A model generated the notes under the pieces. The model was not told the DNA's origin and made no database searches. It saw nothing but the letters and a program-made list of their open reading frames with translations. Positions 47,414-56,116 of a DNA stretch of 64,000 nt are shown piece after piece. Source of the stretch: Bacteroidales bacterium (GTDB lineage Bacteria; Bacteroidota; Bacteroidia; Bacteroidales; UBA1715); contig JAFXAU010000031.1 in assembly GCA_017516865.1 (NCBI GenBank), forward strand, positions 124,001-188,000. The letters are read 5' to 3'. Made by a program: the position numbers and the translations under genes. Every line of letters starts with the position of its first letter. The first letter of the stretch is position 1.

Positions 47414-48349
47414 ATGGAACAAGTCGACTTACGGACAATTGAAACCCTTCAATCTTTCGACAACTTCGAGTTTATAGCCCGACAGATTGTCGAAGGATTT
47501 ATTACGGGGCTGCATCGAAGCCCGTTTCATGGTTTTTCCGTGGAATTTGCCGAACACAGACTCTACAACATCGGGGAATCGACAAAAAACATTGACTGGA
47601 AATTATATGCACGTACCGACAAACTCTTCACAAAGCGTTTTGAAGAAGAGACAAATCTTCGTTGCCAGATAGTCATAGACACCTCGTCGTCAATGTTGTT
47701 TCCGTTCAAAGACAATTCGTTACAAAATAAACTCGCTTTTTCGCTCTATTCCGCCGCGGCATTGATTCATTTATTGAAAAAACAACGCGATGCAGTAGGA
47801 CTTTCGCTCATTTCCGACGAAATTCTGCTCCATACCAATGCCAGACTTGCAGAGCCGCATATTCAAATGCTCTACGCGGAACTGAACAAATGTCTTGCGG
47901 CGGCACAAGAGCCAAGCTCGTTCAATAAAAAAACATCGCTTTCAACCGCATTGAACCAACTTGCCGAAACGATTCACAAACGTTCGCTCATCATTTTGTT
48001 CAGCGATTTCATACAAGATGGCGACAATGCGGAACTATTTGACGCACTGCAACATTTGCGTTACAACAAAAACGAGTTGATAGTATTCCATGTGACCGAA
48101 CCACAAAAAGAAGAACTTTTTTCGTTCGATAACCGCCCGACAGAACTCACAGACATGGAAACGGGAGAAACGCTCAAAATCAATCCCAATGCAGTTAGAG
48201 AAGCATACACAAAGACAATTAACCAGTGGTTTGACGAACTCCGCCTTACGTGTAACAAATTTCACATTGATTACGTAAAAGCCGACATCAATAAAGGATT
48301 CGAACAAATTCTCACAAATTACCTTATAAAACGAGAAAATATGTTCTAA
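47414..48349 (+). CDS. DUF58 domain protein (VWA-like)
   Basis: 311 residues from the ATG at 47414; a TTG 9 bp upstream is possible but less likely. The DUF58 core is clear: the region with EFAEHRLYNIGESTKNIDWKLYART, followed by a von Willebrand A-like fold with the metal site DTSSSM and a later LFSDF strand. Members are usually partnered with a MoxR AAA ATPase as chaperone-like assemblies; no MoxR gene lies within the window. It is downstream of dnaE-trxA in the same direction. Confidence 0.88.
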   Translation: MEQVDLRTIETLQSFDNFEFIARQIVEGFITGLHRSPFHGFSVEFAEHRLYNIGESTKNIDWKLYARTDKLFTKRFEEETNLRCQIVIDTSSSMLFPFKDNSLQNKLAFSLYSAAALIHLLKKQRDAVGLSLISDEILLHTNARLAEPHIQMLYAELNKCLAAAQEPSSFNKKTSLSTALNQLAETIHKRSLIILFSDFIQDGDNAELFDALQHLRYNKNELIVFHVTEPQKEELFSFDNRPTELTDMETGETLKINPNAVREAYTKTINQWFDELRLTCNKFHIDYVKADINKGFEQILTNYLIKRENMF

Positions 48350-48395
48350 CAACAACAAAATTTACAATATGCTATTACATATTCTCACAAAATAG

Positions 48396-48403
48396 TATTT
48401 TTG
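48396..48403 (+). promoter_or_regulatory. -7 promoter box for the LutA-like gene
   Basis: TATTTTTG, 16 bp before the ATG at 48420; no -33 at the expected distance. Confidence 0.4.
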
Positions 48404-48419
48404 CTAAATAAAAACATTT

Positions 48420-49136
48420 ATGGACGTTGATATATTCATACCCTGCTTTGTTGATCAGATTTCGCCGGAAATAGGCGAAAATATGATTAAAATACTGCAA
48501 CACGTCGGTTGTACGGTTCACTACAACCCAAAACAAACTTGTTGCGGCCAGCCTCAGTTTAATAGTGGTTATACGAAAGAAACTCAAGAACTTGCAAGAA
48601 AATTCATACAAGATTTTGAAGGCGACAGAATGATTGTCAGTCCAGGCGGTTCATGCACAGGGTTCATAAAACGCAGATATGCAAGTTTATTCGACAACGA
48701 ACAAGAACGACAAGCAGCCGAACAACTTTCGTCGAGAGTGTTCGACATCTGCGATTTTCTTGTCAACGTACTGAAAGTGACAGATTTAGGAGCGACGTTT
48801 AATGGAAAAGTCACCATTCACGATTCATGTTCTGCATTGAGAGAATACGGAATGAAAGATGAACCGCGCACGTTACTCAAAAATGTAAAAGGGCTTGAAA
48901 TAGTCGAAATGGAAGAAAGTACGACCTGCTGCGGATTTGGAGGAACATTTTCTATCAAACAAAAAGACATTTCGTCGGCAATGGTAGAACAAAAAGTTCG
49001 CTTTGCCGTTGATTCCGGAGCCGAATACATCACGGGAACAGAATTTTCGTGCCTGATGAACATCAATGCTTACATTGAACGTAACAACGTAAAAATCAAA
49101 CCAATACACATTGTAAACATCTTATCAAATTTCTAA
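48420..49136 (+). CDS. LutA/YkgE-type (Fe-S)-binding protein with two CCG motifs
   Basis: 238 residues with two cysteine-rich CCG domains: CCGQPQFNSG in the first half and CCGFGGTFS in the second, plus the leading IPCFVDQ and central HDSCSALREYG. This is the layout of LutA, a subunit of the LutABC L-lactate oxidation complex, and of the CCG subunits of heterodisulfide reductase and glycolate oxidase. lutB and lutC are not adjacent; the next gene is a glycosyltransferase 1 bp downstream. A lactate role is therefore only a family-based guess. Confidence 0.88.
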   Translation: MDVDIFIPCFVDQISPEIGENMIKILQHVGCTVHYNPKQTCCGQPQFNSGYTKETQELARKFIQDFEGDRMIVSPGGSCTGFIKRRYASLFDNEQERQAAEQLSSRVFDICDFLVNVLKVTDLGATFNGKVTIHDSCSALREYGMKDEPRTLLKNVKGLEIVEMEESTTCCGFGGTFSIKQKDISSAMVEQKVRFAVDSGAEYITGTEFSCLMNINAYIERNNVKIKPIHIVNILSNF

Positions 49137-49137
49137 C

Positions 49138-50259
49138 ATGTATAAAATAGGCTTCGATGCAAAACGATTATTTCACAACGGTACCGGACTCGGCAACTAC
49201 AGTCGAAGACTTGTTAGGAGTTTAAAGGAATTTTATCCTGATAATTCTTACGTTTTATTCTCTCCATCAGTAACTTACAACGACGAAAGTTTCTATTTCA
49301 CGCAAGAATTTGAAACTGTCACTCCCGGATTGTTTTCATCAAAAGCATTCTGGCGGACGCGAAATATACTCCTGTCGTTGATAGAAAACGACATTGATAT
49401 TTATCACGGTCTCAGTCACGAACTGCCTATTGGCATTGAAGAAACACAGATAAAATCGGTCGTAACAATTCACGACCTTATCTACAAGCTCTTCCCTTCC
49501 AATTTTCCGCTGATTGACAAAAAAATCTACGACATAAAATGGAAAAATGCCTGTACGAACGCAAACGCAATCATAGCGACAAGCGAAGCGACTAAACAGG
49601 ACATTATAGCCAATTTCAACATCGATCCGAAAAAAATTCACGTTGTGTATCAAACTTGCAGTGACATTTTTGACCAAAGATATACCGACAAAGAAAAAGC
49701 AGATATTTTGGAGAATCTATCTCTGCCTCAATCCTTTATCCTTTACGTCGGTGCTATTATGGAACGAAAAAATGTCATGAGCATCGTAGAAGCTTACAAC
49801 AAAATTCGTGATAAGATTGACATTCCATTGGTTATCGTCGGAAACGGCAGAAATTACTACAAGAAAATTCTTGCCTATGTTGAACAAAACAATCTGAAAG
49901 ACAAGATTATATTCCGCACCAATGTCGGAAACGACGAACTCCCTGTACTCTACCAATGTGCAGAATGTTTTCTATATCCGTCAAAATACGAAGGTTTTGG
50001 CATTCCAATTCTTGAAGCGTTCAAAAGCGGAACGCCAGTAATCATCAGTAACACATCGTCGCTGCCCGAAGTCGGAGGAACGGCGGGTTACTACGTAGAC
50101 CCATACAAGATTGAAAGCATAGCCCAAGCCATGCTTGACTTACACGAAAACCCAAATCTCCGTCAAAACCTAATCAACAGCGGCTACGAACAAATCAAAA
50201 ATTTCACTCCAGAATCATTCGCCAAAAAAACAATGGACGTGTACGAAAGCCTGTTTTAA
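49138..50259 (+). CDS. Glycosyltransferase family 4 (GT-B fold)
   Basis: 373 residues. The C-terminal Rossmann domain carries the GT4 donor-site pattern EGFGIPILEAFKSG (EX7E) and LPEVGGTAGYYVDPY. The N-terminal domain starts with DAKRLFHNGTGLGNYSR, a glycine-rich acceptor-side loop. It adds a sugar from a nucleotide-sugar donor to an unknown acceptor, probably for a surface glycan. It begins 1 bp after the LutA-like gene and is convergent with prfA. Confidence 0.9.
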   Translation: MYKIGFDAKRLFHNGTGLGNYSRRLVRSLKEFYPDNSYVLFSPSVTYNDESFYFTQEFETVTPGLFSSKAFWRTRNILLSLIENDIDIYHGLSHELPIGIEETQIKSVVTIHDLIYKLFPSNFPLIDKKIYDIKWKNACTNANAIIATSEATKQDIIANFNIDPKKIHVVYQTCSDIFDQRYTDKEKADILENLSLPQSFILYVGAIMERKNVMSIVEAYNKIRDKIDIPLVIVGNGRNYYKKILAYVEQNNLKDKIIFRTNVGNDELPVLYQCAECFLYPSKYEGFGIPILEAFKSGTPVIISNTSSLPEVGGTAGYYVDPYKIESIAQAMLDLHENPNLRQNLINSGYEQIKNFTPESFAKKTMDVYESLF

Positions 50260-50292
50260 GGTTATGGATTATTGGTTACGATTTAGGAGTTG

Positions 50293-50383
50293 TAATTTAC
50301 CATTTACACATTACATTATACATTGTGCATTATGAATTGTGCATTATGGATTGGGCATTGTGAATTATGAATTGGGCATTCTT
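50293..50383. repeat. Degenerate 7-bp-period repeat tract, 13 units
   Basis: Thirteen contiguous heptamers of the (C/A/G)ATT + 3 nt type, such as CATTGTG, CATTATG, AATTGTG, GATTGGG, AATTATG. The tract lies between the convergent glycosyltransferase and prfA genes, and its last unit runs into the prfA stop codon (50382-50384). Confidence 0.8.
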
Positions 50384-51467
50384 AAATCTCCCCTGCCTTC
50401 AACCGCTCAGCATTTTCGGCAACAATCAATCCATCGATGATTTCCTGAATATCGCCAGCCATAATTGCATTTAAGTTATACAACGTAAGATTAATCCGAT
50501 GGTCAGTCACACGACCTTGCGGATAGTTGTAGGTACGGATTTTTGCAGAGCGGTCACCCGTAGAAACCATGGTCTTACGTTTTGAGGCGATGTTGTCGAG
50601 ATATTTCTGATACTCCATATTGTAGATACGAGTACGCAATTCCACCAACGCCTTCGCCTTATTCTTCAGCTGCGATTTTTCATCCTGGCACTGTACGGTG
50701 ATTCCCGTTGGGATATGCACCAAACGGATAGCGGAATACGTCGTGTTGACACTCTGTCCACCATGTCCCGACGCACAGAAAATATCGGTTCGTATATCGG
50801 ATTCCTTTAGTTCAATATCAAATTCTTCAGCTTCGGGCAACACAGCAACAGTAGCCGCCGACGTATGCACACGACCTTGCGTTTCGGTTGCAGGAACACG
50901 TTGTACACGATGCACCCCCGATTCGTATTTCATTGTGCCATACACGTTTTCGCCAGTCACTTCAAATACAATTTCCTTGTATCCGCCCGATGTTCCTTCG
51001 TTGAAACTTGTCACTTGCACTTTCCAACCTTTTGATTCACAATATTTTGTATACATACGGAACAAATCGCCAGCAAAAATGGCCGCTTCGTCGCCACCTG
51101 TTCCGCCACGAATTTCAACAATGGCATTTTTCCCGTCTTCGGGGTCGGCAGGTATGAGCAACAGACGGATTTCGTCTTCCATTTTGGCAATCTTCGGTTC
51201 GGCTTCGTCAATCTCCAACTTTGCCATTTCACGCATTTCCTCGTCATTTTCAGTTTCAAGGATTTTTTTAGCCTCGGCGTAGTTCGACAAAAGATTTTTG
51301 TACTCCTTTCGTGCATTCATAAGCAGTTCCAGTTCGTGATATTCCTTGTTCAACTTCACAAACCGCTTCATATCGGCAATCACAGCCGGGTCAGTAATCA
51401 TTGTTGAAATTTCTTCGAACTTGAACTGTAAACCGTCTAATTTTTCGAGTAGAGATTGTTCTGCCAT
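50382..51467 (-). CDS. prfA: Peptide chain release factor 1
   Basis: 361 residues, reading UAA and UAG stop codons. The peptidyl-tRNA hydrolysis motif GGQ is at 236-238 (SGHGGQSVN). The PxT anticodon-like motif is present as PAT (192-194), which separates RF1 from RF2 (SPF). It is divergent from nnr and has a -7 box at 51486-51493. Confidence 0.97.
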   Translation of the reverse strand: MAEQSLLEKLDGLQFKFEEISTMITDPAVIADMKRFVKLNKEYHELELLMNARKEYKNLLSNYAEAKKILETENDEEMREMAKLEIDEAEPKIAKMEDEIRLLLIPADPEDGKNAIVEIRGGTGGDEAAIFAGDLFRMYTKYCESKGWKVQVTSFNEGTSGGYKEIVFEVTGENVYGTMKYESGVHRVQRVPATETQGRVHTSAATVAVLPEAEEFDIELKESDIRTDIFCASGHGGQSVNTTYSAIRLVHIPTGITVQCQDEKSQLKNKAKALVELRTRIYNMEYQKYLDNIASKRKTMVSTGDRSAKIRTYNYPQGRVTDHRINLTLYNLNAIMAGDIQEIIDGLIVAENAERLKAGEI

Positions 51468-51485
51468 ACCTTATTTATTTGCGTG

Positions 51486-51493
51486 CAAAAGTA
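51486..51493 (-). promoter_or_regulatory. prfA: -7 promoter box for prfA
   Basis: Minus-strand TACTTTTG, 18 bp before the start codon; no clear -33. Confidence 0.45.
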
Positions 51494-51545
51494 TGAATTA
51501 TTTAGAATAAAGGAAAATTTGGGACTATTCTTCTTTACTTCTTCA

Positions 51546-51575
51546 TTGTAAATTCAAATCTGTCGCTTACATTTG
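51546..51575 (+). promoter_or_regulatory. nnr: Promoter of nnr
   Basis: -33 TTG (51546-51548), 19-bp spacer, -7 TACATTTG (51568-51575), 14 bp before the ATG. Confidence 0.6.
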
Positions 51576-51589
51576 TAAAAAAAACGAAG

Positions 51590-53086
51590 ATGTATATTCT
51601 TTCTTCCCTTCAATTGCATGAAGCTGATGCGTTTACAATCAAGAACGAGCCAATCGGTTCCTGTGATTTGATGGAGCGTGCGGCAAATCGTTTTGTTACG
51701 GCTGTTTTACAGGATTTTCCCGCCACGGAAACATTCTTCATATTCTGCGGGAAAGGTAATAACGGCGGCGACGGTCTTGCAACAGCACGTCTGCTTGCTC
51801 AAAAAGGAAAAACCGTACACACTTGTATCGTACACTATACCGACAAGGAAAGCAACGATTTTCAAACAAACTACATACGGTTACAAAACTTGCAGCAAAA
51901 GAATTGTTACATACATAATCTCACTGAATTTCAACATATTACAATACCGGCAAATGCTATCGTCGTCGATGCACTTTTGGGTTCGGGACTTAATAGACCA
52001 GTGTCAGGAATTGTGGCACAATATGTTGATTTTCTTAACAAAATGCCTAACCGAAGAATTGCGATAGACATTCCATCTGGACTTTTTGCCGACGTGCAAC
52101 AAAACTCCGATGCAACAATATTCAAGGCAGACAAGACATACACGTTCAATTCGCCTAAACTACAATTTCTGTTTGCAGAAAATTCGCAGTACGTCGGTTC
52201 AATACAAATTTTGGACATTTTACTACAACATCCGTTCAATGAAAACGAAACACCCTATCGGTACGTTGAAGCGAAAGACATACACATAAAAAAACGAGAC
52301 GCATTCTCGCACAAAGGCACGTTTGGACATGCCCTGCTCGTAGCCGGAAGTCACGGTAAAGTCGGAGCTGCCGTGCTTGCATCAAAAGCATGTCTGCGGA
52401 CTGGATGCGGACTACTCACCACTCACGTTCCTTCGTGCGGATACGACATATTACAGACAGCCGTTCCCGAAGCAATGACAGATACAGACAAAAATTTTGA
52501 AAAAATCACGTCTATTCCCCATAAAGACGCTTTTTCCGCCGTTGGAATCGGTCCGGGCATCGGCACCGACGAGCAAACAAAAAATGCCCTGCAAGAATTT
52601 CTTTCTCAAAACACCAAACCGCTTGTGCTCGATGCCGACGCATTGAACATCATATCGGAAAATCCCGATATTTGGAATCTAATTAAACCTAATACTGTCA
52701 TCACCCCCCACCCCGGAGAATTTGACCGCCTGACACACAAACACACAAACACGTTTGAGCGGTTCGAGACACAAAAACAATTTGCAAAAGAATACAACTG
52801 CATTGTTGTTCTCAAAGGACATCACACAAGCATTGCGACACCCGACGGGAACGTATTTTTCAACTCTACAGGCAACCCCGGAATGGCAACAGCCGGCAGT
52901 GGGGACGTACTAACAGGCATAATCCTGTCGCTTCTTGCACAACATTACGAACCTTGCAAAGCCGCAGTCTATGGTGTATTTCTCCATGGACTTGCAGGAG
53001 ATTGTTCAAAACAAAACGAAACACTCATTGCAAGCGACATTATTGAAAATCTGAAGAACGCGTTCAAAATAAATGGGGCAAAATAA
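51590..53086 (+). CDS. nnr: Bifunctional NAD(P)H-hydrate epimerase / ADP-dependent dehydratase
   Basis: 498 residues, a metabolite-repair enzyme that epimerises and dehydrates hydrated NAD(P)H. The N-terminal YjeF_N domain (1-~215) has the GKGNNGGDGLATAR loop and the VDALLGSG motif. The C-terminal ribokinase-like YjeF_C domain (~220-498) has GVGPGIGTD-like IGIGPGIGTDEQT, LDADALN and the AGSGDVLTGII loop. Both domains look complete. Confidence 0.95.
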   Translation: MYILSSLQLHEADAFTIKNEPIGSCDLMERAANRFVTAVLQDFPATETFFIFCGKGNNGGDGLATARLLAQKGKTVHTCIVHYTDKESNDFQTNYIRLQNLQQKNCYIHNLTEFQHITIPANAIVVDALLGSGLNRPVSGIVAQYVDFLNKMPNRRIAIDIPSGLFADVQQNSDATIFKADKTYTFNSPKLQFLFAENSQYVGSIQILDILLQHPFNENETPYRYVEAKDIHIKKRDAFSHKGTFGHALLVAGSHGKVGAAVLASKACLRTGCGLLTTHVPSCGYDILQTAVPEAMTDTDKNFEKITSIPHKDAFSAVGIGPGIGTDEQTKNALQEFLSQNTKPLVLDADALNIISENPDIWNLIKPNTVITPHPGEFDRLTHKHTNTFERFETQKQFAKEYNCIVVLKGHHTSIATPDGNVFFNSTGNPGMATAGSGDVLTGIILSLLAQHYEPCKAAVYGVFLHGLAGDCSKQNETLIASDIIENLKNAFKINGAK

Positions 53087-53124
53087 AAAATATTGTTACG
53101 AATCAATTTATGTCCCAATAGTTG

Positions 53125-53132
53125 TATTTTTG
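53125..53132 (+). promoter_or_regulatory. -7 promoter box for the MmeI-type gene
   Basis: TATTTTTG, 28 bp before the ATG at 53161. It lies downstream of the most distal possible start, so it favours the ATG at 53161. Confidence 0.45.
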
Positions 53133-53160
53133 TATATTCTATAACAACAAAAACAAATCT

Positions 53161-56112
53161 ATGCTATCACAACAAGATCAACAGAAAGCAGCCCGCAAGT
53201 TCGCCGACAATTGGAAAGACAAAGGCGACGAAAAACAGGAAACACAACGTTTCTGGATTCAACTCCTACAAAACGTTCTTGGTGTTGCCGATGGCGCTTC
53301 ATATATAGAATTTGAAAAACGTGTGAAACTTTCGCACACTTCGTTCATCGACGCATACATAGCATCAACAAAAGTTCTTATTGAACAAAAAGGCATCAAA
53401 ATTGATTTACACAAGGCTTACGAGCAGAGCGACGGCGCTGTCCTTACACCATTTGAGCAGGCAAAACGCTACGTAGGCGAAATGAAAGCGAGTGAAAAAC
53501 CACGATGGATTGTTGTGTGCAACTTTGCCGAATTTTTGGTTTATGACTTGGAGAATCCACAAGGTGAACCGGAACAGATTTTCTTGAACGATTTGCCAAA
53601 GGAAGCCTACCGCCTGCAATTCCTCGTTGACAAGAAAAATGAAAACATCCGCCGAGAAGAGGAAATCTCGCTGCGAGCAGGCATTTTGGTTGGAAAACTC
53701 TATGACGCTCTTGTCAAAGAATACATAAACCCCGATGAAAACAGTCTTCGAAGCCTCAACATTCTTTGCGTCCGCATTGTTTTCTGTCTGTATGCCGAAG
53801 ATGCTGGACTATTTGAAACAAAAACGAGTTTTGAGGATTACATAAAATCGTTCAACCTGCCGAATTTGCGTGAGGGAATCATAAAACTTTTCAAGGGTTT
53901 GGACACAAAAATTGAAAACCGTGATAAGTACGACAATACATTAAAGCCGTTTCCCTACGTAAATGGTGGTTTGTTCCGTGATGAACAGATTGAAATCCCC
54001 AATTTTACCGAAGAAATTGTAGATGTAATTGTAAACCATTGTGCACCATTTAATTGGAGTGATATTAGTCCGACGATTTTCGGTGCGGTGTTTGAATCGA
54101 CTTTGAACCCCGAAACACGGCGAAAAGGTGGAATGCACTACACAAGTATAGAAAACATCCACAAAGTGATTGACCCATTGTTCTTGAACGATTTGGAGAC
54201 GGAGTTTGATGAAATATGCACGAAATCGTCAGCAAAGCAGAAGGCGGTGAACCTTGTGGCTTTCCAAGAAAAATTGGGCGGCCTCACGTTTCTTGACCCA
54301 GCGTGCGGTTCAGGAAACTTTTTAACAGAAACCTACATTTCGTTACGGAGACTTGAGAACCGGGTCATTTCCATTTTGAACAAGGGAATGAAGGCGTTGG
54401 GACTGGACGATTTCATAAAAGTAACCATCAATCAATTCTACGGCATAGAGATTAACGACTTTGCCGTTACAGTTGCAAAAACCGCCCTTTGGATTGCCGA
54501 AAGCCAGATGATTCGTGAAACCGAAGCTGTTTTGAGTCAAAACATTGATTTTCTTCCTCTAACCGACCACGCCAATATTGTGGAAGGCAACGCCTTGAAG
54601 TTGGACTGGACCACTCTCGCCGAAGAAGACCAAATAAGTTTCCTATTCGCCGACAAACTGAACGTGTACAAAATTGCCGACAACGAAAAGAACAATTTAC
54701 TTTGCGAAGCATCTGTGCAATATGGCACACACCATTACAAAGAACTGAATGTTGTGGCCAAAGAAGTTGAGGAAAAAACACTGCCCAAAAACAAGAAGGC
54801 TGAACCTGTTGTCTATGATTATATCATTGGAAATCCGCCGTTCGTGGGAGCACGTTGGATGGACAAACGACAAAAAGAAGATGTGATACTCACATTCGGC
54901 AAAGAGTGGCAAGGCGTGGGCGATTTGGACTATGTAAGTTGCTGGTATAAAAAGGCATCCGACTCTATCAGAAACACAAAAACACGCTGCGCTTTTGTAT
55001 CGACAAACTCTGTCACGCAGGGCGGTGCGGTTATCAATTTATGGAAACCCTTGTTTGCCAATGGCATACACATTGACTTCGCTTGGCAGACATTCAAATG
55101 GGCGAACGAGACGGCCGACAAGGGCAATATGGCCGCTGTTCACTGCGTCATTATTGGATTCAGCATTGCGGAAAACAACAAACCAAAGTTTATATTTTTG
55201 AATGACAATCGGAAAATTGAGGCAAAAAATATCAATGGCTATTTGCTTGATGCGCCAAATATCTTTATTGAAAAGAGAATGCTGCCATTGTGCAATGTTC
55301 CGCAGATTTGTTTGGGCGGTCAGCCTATTGACGACGGCAATCTGACACTGACAGAAGAAGAAAAAGACAATCTTCTTAAAAAAGAGCCGTTGGCAGAAAA
55401 ATTCATTCGCCCGTTTATGATGGGAAAAGACTTTATCGACAGAAAGCCCCGCTACTGCCTATGGCTTCAAAGCGCGAACCCCACTGACCTACGCAAATGC
55501 CACGAGGTGATGCAACGTGTTGAGAAAGTACGTGAATTTCGTCTTTCAAGCACACGAACAAGCACACTTCGCGCGGCAGAAATGCCAACACTTTTTGGAG
55601 CGCCATTTGAATGTGAGAGCGACTATGTGGCCATTCCTAAAGTTTCGTCTGAAAACCGACGGTACATTCCTATGGATTTTCTTTCGCAAACGATAATTCC
55701 TGGCGACAAACTGTTTGTTATGCAAAGGGTTTCATTGTACCATTTAGGCGTGCTCACTTCTTCAGTCCATATGGCGTGGATGAGGGCGGTCTGTGGAAGA
55801 TTGGAAATGCGATATAGTTACAGTAACACAATAGTTTACAACAATTTTGTGTGGTGTAACCCGACAGAAAAACAAAAAGCGAAAATAGAAAAGACGGCAC
55901 AAGGCATTTTCGATGCTCGTGCGCTGTTCCCCGAAGCGAGTCTTGCCGATTTGTACGACGAAACAGCAATGCCGCCCGAACTTCGTAAGGCGCACAAAGC
56001 AAACGACGAGGCCGTTCTCGCCGCCTACGGCTGGCCAAAAGATTTGCAGGAATCGGAAATCGTTGAGCGTTTGTTCGGGTTGTATGAGGAAATGGTAAAG
56101 AAAGTGAAATAA
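53161..56112 (+). CDS. Single-chain type IIG/IIL restriction-modification enzyme (MmeI family)
   Basis: 983 residues from the ATG at 53161. Domains in the MmeI order: N-terminal nuclease with D64 ... E75-Q-K77, the D/ExK site, corresponding in spacing to MmeI; a helical linker; an N6-adenine methylase with motif I DPACGSG (379-385) and motif IV NPPF (558-561); then a target-recognition domain and a small C-terminal helical domain. One protein both cuts and methylates DNA, with specificity set by the TRD (roughly 650-870). No partner specificity or restriction gene is adjacent. It sits between nnr and mutS2, which are core genes, so it is probably an acquired insertion. Confidence 0.87.
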   Translation: MLSQQDQQKAARKFADNWKDKGDEKQETQRFWIQLLQNVLGVADGASYIEFEKRVKLSHTSFIDAYIASTKVLIEQKGIKIDLHKAYEQSDGAVLTPFEQAKRYVGEMKASEKPRWIVVCNFAEFLVYDLENPQGEPEQIFLNDLPKEAYRLQFLVDKKNENIRREEEISLRAGILVGKLYDALVKEYINPDENSLRSLNILCVRIVFCLYAEDAGLFETKTSFEDYIKSFNLPNLREGIIKLFKGLDTKIENRDKYDNTLKPFPYVNGGLFRDEQIEIPNFTEEIVDVIVNHCAPFNWSDISPTIFGAVFESTLNPETRRKGGMHYTSIENIHKVIDPLFLNDLETEFDEICTKSSAKQKAVNLVAFQEKLGGLTFLDPACGSGNFLTETYISLRRLENRVISILNKGMKALGLDDFIKVTINQFYGIEINDFAVTVAKTALWIAESQMIRETEAVLSQNIDFLPLTDHANIVEGNALKLDWTTLAEEDQISFLFADKLNVYKIADNEKNNLLCEASVQYGTHHYKELNVVAKEVEEKTLPKNKKAEPVVYDYIIGNPPFVGARWMDKRQKEDVILTFGKEWQGVGDLDYVSCWYKKASDSIRNTKTRCAFVSTNSVTQGGAVINLWKPLFANGIHIDFAWQTFKWANETADKGNMAAVHCVIIGFSIAENNKPKFIFLNDNRKIEAKNINGYLLDAPNIFIEKRMLPLCNVPQICLGGQPIDDGNLTLTEEEKDNLLKKEPLAEKFIRPFMMGKDFIDRKPRYCLWLQSANPTDLRKCHEVMQRVEKVREFRLSSTRTSTLRAAEMPTLFGAPFECESDYVAIPKVSSENRRYIPMDFLSQTIIPGDKLFVMQRVSLYHLGVLTSSVHMAWMRAVCGRLEMRYSYSNTIVYNNFVWCNPTEKQKAKIEKTAQGIFDARALFPEASLADLYDETAMPPELRKAHKANDEAVLAAYGWPKDLQESEIVERLFGLYEEMVKKVK

Positions 56113-56116
56113 AATC

